In this document: positions 1 to 4,905 of the stretch, piece after piece
How positions within the stretch are numbered: position 1 is the stretch's first letter
Layout of the letters: every line of letters starts with the position of its first letter
Source: an uncultured Oscillibacter sp.
GTDB taxonomy: Bacteria > Bacillota > Clostridia > Oscillospirales > Oscillospiraceae
Assembly: GCA_946183175.1 (NCBI GenBank)
Contig: CAMHBH010000136.1
Span: forward strand, 1-5,075
Length of the DNA: 5,075 bases
Reading direction: 5' to 3'
Program-made: the position numbers and the translations under genes
The notes under the pieces: generated by a model
What the model was told of the DNA's origin: nothing
Database searches by the model: none
The model's input: only the letters and a program-made list of their open reading frames with translations

Positions 1-264
1 TTCAAAGAGCTTCGTCAGGGTCTTGTGGCGGTCGTACACGCTCGACGCGATTTCCATACCCTTGTCGGTCAGCGTGATTGCGCCGTCCCCGGCCATCAGG
101 ATGTAGCCATTCTCGCGGAGTTTCTTCATGGCGATACTGACGCTGGGCTTCGAGAACCCCAGACGATTGACGATGTCAATCGAGTGAACCTGCCCGTGTC
201 CGAGATGTTCTTCCAGTGCGAGGATGGATTCGAGGTAATCTTCCGCGGACTGGTGAATAACCAT
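1..264 (-). CDS. DtxR/MntR-family metal-dependent transcriptional repressor, N-terminal part
   Basis: This is the first 88 residues of a winged-helix repressor; the rest lies beyond the left edge. Residues about 26-55 form a helix-turn-helix (IVNRLGFSKPSVS, then KKLRENGYI), and a wing follows (GAITLTDKG, about 61-69). Asp9 and Glu12 in the SAEDYLES segment and His80 in YDRHK correspond to MntR metal ligands Asp8, Glu11 and His77 of Bacillus subtilis. DtxR/IdeR has Met at the first of these positions, so a Mn-type or mixed-metal site is favoured over the classic iron type. That is inference, because the dimerisation region with the remaining ligands is missing. The ATG start is fixed by AGGAGG 7 nt upstream, and the gene begins 19 nt after the folD stop, so it is probably co-transcribed with folD. 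No operator was recognised. Family assignment is secure; metal specificity and targets are not. Confidence 0.88.
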   Translation of the reverse strand, partial: MVIHQSAEDYLESILALEEHLGHGQVHSIDIVNRLGFSKPSVSIAMKKLRENGYILMAGDGAITLTDKGMEIASSVYDRHKTLTKLFE

Positions 265-271
265 ACGACCG

Positions 272-277
272 CCTCCT
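272..277 (-). promoter_or_regulatory. Ribosome binding site of the DtxR/MntR-type repressor
   Basis: AGGAGG on the minus strand, 7 nt before the ATG at 264. It sits in the 19-nt gap after the folD stop codon and decides the repressor start. Confidence 0.8.
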
Positions 278-283
278 GTCATT

Positions 284-1129
284 TTATTCGCCGCCGAGCC
301 TGCGTTTGGCGGCGGTGAGTACGTTTTCGAGCAGGCGCGCGCGGGTCATGGGCCCCACGCCGCCCGGTACGGGCGTAATCCAGCCCGCCTTCGTCGCCAC
401 GTCGTCGAAATCCACGTCGCCGCAGAGCTTGCCGTCCTCGTCGCGGTTCATGCCCACGTCGACGACCGTCGCCCCGGCCTTGACCATGTCCGCCGTGACG
501 AGTTTGGCCCGCCCGGTGGCGGAGATAAGAATATCGGCCTGTCGGGTGATTTCGGCTAAATGTTCGGTGCGGGAATGGCAGATAGTCACGGTACCGTCGG
601 CGGCGGTGAGGAGCATTCCCAGGGGCTTGCCGACGATGTTGCTACGCCCGATAATCACGCAGTTGCGGCCCCGCACGGGGATTCCGTATTCCAACAGCAA
701 CATCATGATTCCGGCGGGGGTACAGGGCAGGAACACCGGTTCGCCCATGGAGAGCTGTCCGATATTGGAGGGGTGGAAGCAGTCCACGTCCTTTTCGGGG
801 TCGATGGCGCGGAGGACTTCCGACGTGTTAATGTGCGGCGGGAGCGGGAGCTGACACAGAATCCCGTCTACGGCGGGGTCTGCGTTGAGGCGCTGAATCA
901 GAGTAAGGAGCTGTTCTTCGGAGATACCTTCCGCGAGGCGGCAGGGGAGCGTACGGATACCGCATTCGGCGCAGTCCTTCTCCTTGTTGCGGACGTAGAT
1001 TTGGGAAGCGGGGTCGTTGCCTACAAGAATAACCGCCAGACAGGGCGGGCGTTGCAATGCCGCGACTTGCTGTTGAATACGGGCGCGGGTCTTTTCGGCT
1101 AAGGCTTTGCCGTCCATCAGGATTGCCAT
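284..1129 (-). CDS. folD: FolD: bifunctional methylenetetrahydrofolate dehydrogenase / methenyltetrahydrofolate cyclohydrolase
   Basis: FolD is a cytoplasmic enzyme that oxidises 5,10-methylene-THF with NADP and hydrolyses the product to 10-formyl-THF, supplying one-carbon units for purine and formyl-Met synthesis. Read from the internal ATG at 1129 the protein has 281 residues, a normal family length. The start MAILMDGKALA is a typical FolD N-terminus. Active-site motifs are present: Tyr45 and Lys49 (YVRNKEK), Gln93 in QLPLP, KDVD at 113-116 followed by FHP. The Rossmann dinucleotide motif GRSNIVGKP is at 161-169 and the signature PGGVGPMT at 255-262. AGGTGGTGG lies 7 nt before this ATG, so independent initiation is plausible. 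Oddly, the frame is open upstream into lgt with no stop (see the lgt entry), so FolD may also be made as the C-terminal half of a fusion. Function is certain; how the protein is delimited is not. Confidence 0.95.
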   Translation of the reverse strand: MAILMDGKALAEKTRARIQQQVAALQRPPCLAVILVGNDPASQIYVRNKEKDCAECGIRTLPCRLAEGISEEQLLTLIQRLNADPAVDGILCQLPLPPHINTSEVLRAIDPEKDVDCFHPSNIGQLSMGEPVFLPCTPAGIMMLLLEYGIPVRGRNCVIIGRSNIVGKPLGMLLTAADGTVTICHSRTEHLAEITRQADILISATGRAKLVTADMVKAGATVVDVGMNRDEDGKLCGDVDFDDVATKAGWITPVPGGVGPMTRARLLENVLTAAKRRLGGE

Positions 1130-2101
1130 CGTATTACCACCACCTGTTTCCTTAGTCCTTTTTTTTTGCCGTTGCGGGATTCCGGGGAGTTCCTCGAACC
1201 ATTGCCGACTCTCCGGCTGATTGACGTAGAGGCCCTCCGGGGAGCGCTTCCGGACACGGATTTGTACCCAGAGCACCAGCGCGGCGAGCGCCGACAGGCA
1301 AATACTCAGCGCCTGCGAGACGCGAATCGGCACCCCGAACAGCGTCCAGTCGAACAGGTACAGGCTGTCAGTACGCAAGCCCTCAATCCAGGCGCGGCCC
1401 AGGCCGTACCAGAGGAAGTAGAACCACGCGTTTTCGCCGTCGAAGCGCCGCCCGCGCGAAATCACCGTCAGGAGCAGAATCAGGCCGGCAAGGTTCCAGA
1501 GGCTTTCGTACAGAAACGTAGGGTGTACGTCGACGGCGACGGGTACATTGTTCGCGCCGCTGAACCACAGGCGCATACGCCACGGCAACCCGGTCGGGCC
1601 GCCGTAGGCCTCGCGGTTGACGAAGTTGGCCCAGCGCCCCATGCACTGCCCGAGAATCAGGCCGTAAACGAGCGTATCCATGAGCGCGCCGAACGGGATA
1701 CGCTGTCGCCACGCGAAGACGAACGCGACGAGCAGGCCGACGATGACCGTACCGTACATAGCGATTCCGCCGTCCCAGACGGCCACGGCGCGGCCCCAGT
1801 CGAAGCCGCCCGAGGCCGTCCGGTACAGGGACTGGTTGAAGAACACGTAGTAAGTCCGGGAGCCGATGATACAGCAGGGCGTGGCCCAGAGCACGAAGTC
1901 GAGTACGTGGTCTTCCGTGATTCCGGCGTACTTTGCGCGGCGCATGGACAGCCACGTACCGCAGAGCATGGCGCAGGCCAGAATAATCCCGTACCAGTAG
2001 ATTCCGTGCCCGATGTGAATGGCGACAGGGTCGGGATTCCACGACCAGTCGCCGAACAGGCCCGGAAAGCCGATAGGCATATTTTTAAGCGCCTGTTCCA
2101 T
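284..2101 (-). CDS. lgt: Lgt: prolipoprotein diacylglyceryl transferase, in frame with FolD at its C-terminus
   Basis: Lgt is a membrane enzyme that transfers diacylglycerol from phosphatidylglycerol to the lipobox cysteine of prolipoproteins. Positions below count from the ATG at 2107. About seven hydrophobic segments are visible (roughly 28-52, 68-89, 113-134, 138-157, 203-217, 226-240, 262-284). The signature GRWANFVNREAYG is at 157-169, HPTFLYE at 195-201, and YGLGR...E..R.DS at 234-248. Tyr39, Tyr234 and Arg238 match the E. coli Tyr26, Tyr235 and Arg239 positions; Tyr118 replaces E. coli His103, as is usual in Gram-positives. Starts at 2107, 2101 and 2080 are possible. I chose 2101 because a G7 run lies 6 nt upstream; 2080 would place the FPG motif nearer the N-terminus, as in relatives. 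The gene overlaps the ymfH end unless 2080 is used. No stop follows Lgt: a basic tail leads straight into FolD at residue 327, beside an A9 tract. Confidence 0.88.
   Translation of the reverse strand: MEQALKNMPIGFPGLFGDWSWNPDPVAIHIGHGIYWYGIILACAMLCGTWLSMRRAKYAGITEDHVLDFVLWATPCCIIGSRTYYVFFNQSLYRTASGGFDWGRAVAVWDGGIAMYGTVIVGLLVAFVFAWRQRIPFGALMDTLVYGLILGQCMGRWANFVNREAYGGPTGLPWRMRLWFSGANNVPVAVDVHPTFLYESLWNLAGLILLLTVISRGRRFDGENAWFYFLWYGLGRAWIEGLRTDSLYLFDWTLFGVPIRVSQALSICLSALAALVLWVQIRVRKRSPEGLYVNQPESRQWFEELPGIPQRQKKRTKETGGGNTMAILMDGKALAEKTRARIQQQVAALQRPPCLAVILVGNDPASQIYVRNKEKDCAECGIRTLPCRLAEGISEEQLLTLIQRLNADPAVDGILCQLPLPPHINTSEVLRAIDPEKDVDCFHPSNIGQLSMGEPVFLPCTPAGIMMLLLEYGIPVRGRNCVIIGRSNIVGKPLGMLLTAADGTVTICHSRTEHLAEITRQADILISATGRAKLVTADMVKAGATVVDVGMNRDEDGKLCGDVDFDDVATKAGWITPVPGGVGPMTRARLLENVLTAAKRRLGGE
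1137..1145 (-). promoter_or_regulatory. Ribosome binding site of folD
   Basis: AGGTGGTGG on the minus strand, 7 nt before the folD ATG at 1129. Read in the lgt frame this site becomes the glycine run GGGN just before the FolD Met. That suggests the linker is a translated initiation region rather than an evolved linker, and that folD was or is initiated on its own. Confidence 0.65.
1152..1168 (-). other. A9 homopolymer with -1 slippery heptamer and nearby -1 frame stop at the lgt/folD junction
   Basis: In the lgt frame the codons are CAA AAA AAA AGG ACT AAG, giving nine A residues (1167-1159). The heptamer A AAA AAA fits the X XXY YYZ rule for -1 frameshifting. After a -1 slip, or with one extra A in the DNA or mRNA, the reading becomes AAG GAC TAA and stops at 1152-1154. 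Lgt would then end in ...RQKKKD, with 22 nt before the folD ATG. Runs of nine or more A/T are also known substrates for RNA polymerase slippage and for indel errors. The site is seen directly; its use in the cell is not shown. Confidence 0.55.
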
Positions 2102-3383
2102 CGACATCCCCCCCGGCGTCGCCCGGTACGATTTCGCTGAGCACGCGGTTTTCCGGCGTGACGTTGTCGCGCAGGAAGGCGCGCACGTCCTCCGGCGTAA
2201 TAGTCTCGAAGAGCTCCGGGAAGCGGAACGGGTCGTAGCCGTTGAAACATCCCTCCGTCAGCGACACCGCGACGGTCTCGAAGGAATTGAAACTCCGGAT
2301 ATACTCCCCGTACATCGTCCGCCGCAGACGGCGGTACAGGTCCATGTCGAACTCTCCGGCGGCGATACGCGCGGCCTCGTCGGTAATCGCGTCGGTGACG
2401 GCGCGGGCGTCGCGGCTGTCGCCCCCGGCGTAGAAGCAGGCGTAGCCGGGGAGCAGTTCGTAGTCGCCGCCGAAGGTGGAGTTTATCAGGCCGTCGTCGT
2501 AGAGTTTCAGGTACAGCGGGCTGGATTCGCCCAGAAGGATGTCGGAGGCCAATTCGCCGATAAGCGCCTGCCGCAGCCAGTCCTCGCCGTACTCCGCCGG
2601 ACGGCACTTGAAACCCGTCAGGAATTGCGGCGTTGCCACTTCCATACTCCGCCGGAGTTCGTGTACGGCGACTTCCGGGGGTTCGTGTCCGTAGTCGCGG
2701 GGGATGACCGGGCCGCCCGCGGCGGGGAGGATTTCGACGGCGATTTCCTCTACGCGCTCGGGTTGCACGTCGCCGACGACGGTCAGAATCATGTTGGACG
2801 GCGTGTAGAACGCCTCGTGACAGCGGTAGAGCGTCTCGGCGGTGATGTCACGGATACTCTCCACGCTCCCGGCGATTGCAATACGCGCCGTACTTTGCTT
2901 GTACATCGCCTCGACCATGCGGTGGTAAATCTGCCAGTCGGGGTTGTCCTCAATCATGCGGATTTCCTGCGCGATGATACCCTGTTCCTTGTCGACGCTC
3001 TCTTTTGTGAAGTACGGCACCGACACGAACGAAAGCAGAATCCGCAAGTTCTCCTCAAAGTGCTGTGTGGAATCGAAGTAGTAGCCCGTCATGGCGTTGG
3101 AGGTGAACGCGTTCGGTTCGGCACCGTTCTTGGCGAGTTCCTGTAGGGCGTTGCCGTCCTCGGTGTCGAACATCTTGTGCTCCAGATAGTGCGCGATACC
3201 CGGGGGCGTGTCGAGCCACTGCCCGCCGAGCTGGAAACGGGTGTCCATGCCGCCGTAGCGCGTGGCGAAAAACGCGTACTTGCGCGCGTAGTCCGGGCGG
3301 CTGACTACCCGGAGTTCGAGACCGTTTGCGAGTGTCTTGCTGTACACGCGCTCCCCGATTCGGTCGTACTGCGTGAAGTTCAT
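2085..3383 (-). CDS. ymfH: YmfH-type M16 zinc metallopeptidase
   Basis: This 432-residue M16 (insulinase/pitrilysin) family protein is of normal YmfH length. The inverted zinc motif HxxEH is intact as HYLEH at 65-69 (His65, Glu68, His69). Glu133 and Glu140, seven residues apart, match the distal glutamate pair of the family, Glu140 being the expected third zinc ligand. The C-terminal half has SSPLYLKLYDDGLIN and an FYAGGD segment typical of the YmfH branch. It lacks the Arg/Tyr pair, which the neighbouring ymfF product carries, so the two proteins look like complementary halves of one peptidase. In Bacillus subtilis YmfF and YmfH are needed for 5-aminopentanol modification of EF-P; natural substrates are not settled. 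The ATG overlaps the ymfF stop (ATGA), with AAGGAGG 7 nt upstream. No signal peptide is visible, so it is probably cytoplasmic. The last residues overlap the longer lgt starts. Confidence 0.93.
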   Translation of the reverse strand: MNFTQYDRIGERVYSKTLANGLELRVVSRPDYARKYAFFATRYGGMDTRFQLGGQWLDTPPGIAHYLEHKMFDTEDGNALQELAKNGAEPNAFTSNAMTGYYFDSTQHFEENLRILLSFVSVPYFTKESVDKEQGIIAQEIRMIEDNPDWQIYHRMVEAMYKQSTARIAIAGSVESIRDITAETLYRCHEAFYTPSNMILTVVGDVQPERVEEIAVEILPAAGGPVIPRDYGHEPPEVAVHELRRSMEVATPQFLTGFKCRPAEYGEDWLRQALIGELASDILLGESSPLYLKLYDDGLINSTFGGDYELLPGYACFYAGGDSRDARAVTDAITDEAARIAAGEFDMDLYRRLRRTMYGEYIRSFNSFETVAVSLTEGCFNGYDPFRFPELFETITPEDVRAFLRDNVTPENRVLSEIVPGDAGGDVDGTGA

Positions 3384-4648
3384 TCCGCCGCCTCCTTTCC
3401 TTTCAGGAAATAGACCGTGTCCAGTTTCACGGTACGCATGGCCTCTATAATACGTTCGGCGCTCATCGTGCGCACGCTCTCCGACATACTCTCCGGGGTG
3501 TCGTCGAAGCCGCTGACAGCACGCGACAGGTAGAAGTTCTCAAGTTTGCCCTGTCCGTCGCCGAGGGACGCGTAGGAGTTCAAAAGAATGCTCCGGGCGC
3601 TGTCGATTTCCCAGTCTTCCCAGTCGCCGGCCTGTACCATGCGGAGTTGCTCCATGATTTCGTCGAACGCCGCCTGATAGTTGCCGAACTCAATCCCGGA
3701 CGAGACCGTAATCAGATTCTTTTTCCGGTGGAACGCCGAAGAGGCGTAGTAGCACAGCGACAGCTTTTCGCGCACGTTCATGAACAGCTTGGAATTACTG
3801 CTCCCGCCGAAAAGTACGTTGCCCATCAGGAGGGCCATATAGTCGTCGCTGTCGCAGGAGAAGCCGATTTCGAGCTTGCCCTGCGTCACGTCCATGGCGT
3901 CCGAGATATGCAGTACGTCGGCGCGGGGCGCGTGCGGCGACATCTCCGGAAGCGTCCGGATTTCCCCGCGCGGCAGTCCCGACAGCGCCGCGCGTAAGGC
4001 GTCCTCGACTTCCTCCCCGGACGCGCTCCCGCAGTAGACGATTTCCAGCGGCGCGGTCGCGAGTAACTCGCGGTAACTGCTGTAAAGCCCGCCGACTTGT
4101 AGCGCCTCTACGTCCGCCTCCTCCCCGAGACGCGAGACGCCGTAGGGTTCCCCGGCGCACATCTCCGACAATAACCGCCGTCCGGCCCAGAGGCGCTTGT
4201 CGTTGCGGATACTCCCGATGGCGTCAAGCAGATTCGTCTTTTCGCTGTCGAAGTAGGCGGGGAGAAAGACGCCGTTTTCGGTGACGGGCCGGAGGAAGAG
4301 TTCGCCGAGCAGGGCCGTGACGGGTTCGAGGAGGCGTTCCGAACCGGGCACAAAGCGGTCGTCGAGGAAACTGGCCACGAAGCCCGCGCACTGGTATTCC
4401 CCGATTTTGCGGACGGTCTCGTCAATGCGCGCGCCGTAGAGGTCATCGAGACGCGCGGAGAGGCGTCCCATATCGGGGGCGTCGACGGTGCCGCGGCGGA
4501 GTACGGACGGAATCAGCGCGACGGCCCCGGCGGTCTGTGCCGACAGCGGCGCGACGAATTGCGCCGACAACAGGCCCGTCTTGAACTTCCGCGCGGGCAG
4601 ACAGGTCAAATTTACGCCGTCGGCGATAGGTTTTCTGGTAATATTCAA
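3380..4648 (-). CDS. ymfF: YmfF-type M16-family protein, catalytically inactive partner of YmfH
   Basis: This 422-residue protein has the M16 fold but not the zinc site. Aligning the conserved Gly53-Thr54, the positions expected to be His, Glu and His are Ala44, Pro47 and Ser48. The second-half Arg/Tyr pair that closes the M16 active site is present in NVREKLSLCYY (Arg293, Tyr300). This combination, no HxxEH but an RY pair, is characteristic of YmfF, the partner of the zinc-bearing YmfH encoded next. No signal peptide is visible. The start is TTG at 4648: AAGGAG lies 8 nt upstream, and no ATG gives a comparable N-terminus. It is the first gene of the operon, about 70 nt downstream of the predicted transcription start. 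In Bacillus subtilis the pair acts in EF-P 5-aminopentanol modification; here neither efp nor ymfI is in view, so the role is inferred by family only. Confidence 0.9.
   Translation of the reverse strand: MNITRKPIADGVNLTCLPARKFKTGLLSAQFVAPLSAQTAGAVALIPSVLRRGTVDAPDMGRLSARLDDLYGARIDETVRKIGEYQCAGFVASFLDDRFVPGSERLLEPVTALLGELFLRPVTENGVFLPAYFDSEKTNLLDAIGSIRNDKRLWAGRRLLSEMCAGEPYGVSRLGEEADVEALQVGGLYSSYRELLATAPLEIVYCGSASGEEVEDALRAALSGLPRGEIRTLPEMSPHAPRADVLHISDAMDVTQGKLEIGFSCDSDDYMALLMGNVLFGGSSNSKLFMNVREKLSLCYYASSAFHRKKNLITVSSGIEFGNYQAAFDEIMEQLRMVQAGDWEDWEIDSARSILLNSYASLGDGQGKLENFYLSRAVSGFDDTPESMSESVRTMSAERIIEAMRTVKLDTVYFLKGKEAAE
3391..3397 (-). promoter_or_regulatory. Ribosome binding site of ymfH
   Basis: AAGGAGG on the minus strand, 7 nt before the ymfH ATG at 3383 and inside the 3' end of ymfF. 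It fixes the start and supports ATGA-type translational coupling. Confidence 0.85.
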
Positions 4649-4656
4649 CTTCTCAA

Positions 4657-4662
4657 CTCCTT
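4657..4662 (-). promoter_or_regulatory. Ribosome binding site deciding the TTG start of ymfF
   Basis: AAGGAG on the minus strand, 8 nt before the TTG at 4648, and 3 nt after the predicted leader hairpin at 4666-4687. Its spacing matches the other genes here and justifies the non-ATG start. Confidence 0.8.
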
Positions 4663-4665
4663 ATT

Positions 4666-4710
4666 TCCGGGCGGCGGGCCGTCCGGACGTGTCATGGACG
4701 CAAGCCCATG
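4666..4710 (-). promoter_or_regulatory. Structured 5' leader of the ymfF operon: two hairpins
   Basis: The leader runs from about 4718 to 4649. Two hairpins can be drawn on the minus strand. The first, 4710-4693, is CAUGGGC / UUGC / GUCCAUG, a 7-bp stem including one G-U pair with a 4-nt loop. The second, 4687-4666, pairs UCCGG with CCGGA, then after an A-C mismatch CGG with CCG around a CCCG loop; it ends 3 nt before the Shine-Dalgarno sequence. A 10-bp palindrome (CGTCCGGACG, 4680-4689) offers a competing fold of the second. There is no U-run after either, so neither is a terminator. No known riboswitch class was recognised. Confidence 0.4.
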
Positions 4711-4724
4711 GAATAATCTTGCCC

Positions 4725-4753
4725 ATTATAATACAAAATTTCCCGCTTGTCTA
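4725..4753 (-). promoter_or_regulatory. Sigma-A-type promoter of the ymfF-ymfH-lgt-folD-dtxR operon
   Basis: On the minus strand the -35 box TAGACA (4753-4748, five of six to TTGACA) is separated by exactly 17 nt from a perfect -10 box TATAAT (4730-4725). Transcription would start near 4718, about 70 nt upstream of the ymfF TTG. It is a locally AT-rich island in a GC-rich region, and it lies just downstream of a terminator, as expected for the head of an operon. No operator overlapping it was recognised. Confidence 0.8.
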
Positions 4754-4850
4754 TCAAACTTTTTGCCGTCTCCGGAAAAGTCATAGGTGTCCGGGAATCG
4801 TTGGTTTCCTCCGTCGCTCCGCTTTTCTACGCGGCGGGGGCGATATGAAC
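4754..4850. other. Intergenic spacer between terminator and promoter
   Basis: About 97 nt separate the terminator from the -35 box. I see no convincing gene, repeat or operator in it. A 30-codon minus-strand reading frame starting at 4784 overlaps the promoter and has no properly spaced ribosome binding site. Confidence 0.5.
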
Positions 4851-4891
4851 AAAAAAAACGGCCCCGGCGGTGTTCGCCGGAGCCGTTTTTT
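4851..4891 (-). terminator. Rho-independent terminator, probably bidirectional
   Basis: The plus-strand sequence is A8, CGGC, C, CCGGCG, a 5-nt loop, CGCCGG, A, GCCG, T6. That is a GC-rich stem of 4 + 6 bp interrupted by one mismatch. Read on the minus strand it ends in eight U residues and lies 14 nt after the stop codon of the right-edge gene, so it most probably ends that transcript and insulates the ymfF promoter. On the plus strand it ends in six U residues, so it could also stop antisense transcription entering from the left. Confidence 0.88.
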
Positions 4892-4905
4892 ACTTGCGGA
4901 AAAAA

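Noticed and set aside
1145..1157. MntR-box-like half site (TAAGGAAAC) at the lgt/folD junction
   Set aside because: Only one half matches the known Bacillus palindrome. The symmetrical half is missing and there is no promoter beside it, so chance is the simpler reading.
1166..3146. Long open plus-strand frames over lgt and ymfH (1166-2140 and 2019-3146)
   Set aside because: They lie opposite genes with clear family motifs, their translations are rich in Arg, Ala and Val with no recognisable domain, and they have no ribosome binding site or promoter. Long antisense frames are expected in GC-rich coding DNA.
4666..4710. Leader hairpins as a transcription attenuator
   Set aside because: Neither stem is followed by a U-run, so no intrinsic terminator forms before ymfF.
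4731..4758. Alternative promoter pairing TTGATA with TATTAT (18-nt spacing)
   Set aside because: It is possible but weaker than TAGACA-17-TATAAT in the same stretch, which has a perfect -10 box and ideal spacing. Both give nearly the same start.
4695..4784. 30-codon minus-strand frame starting with ATG at 4784, upstream of ymfF
   Set aside because: Its GGAGG is more than 20 nt from the ATG, and it runs through the -35/-10 promoter, so it would not be on the operon transcript.
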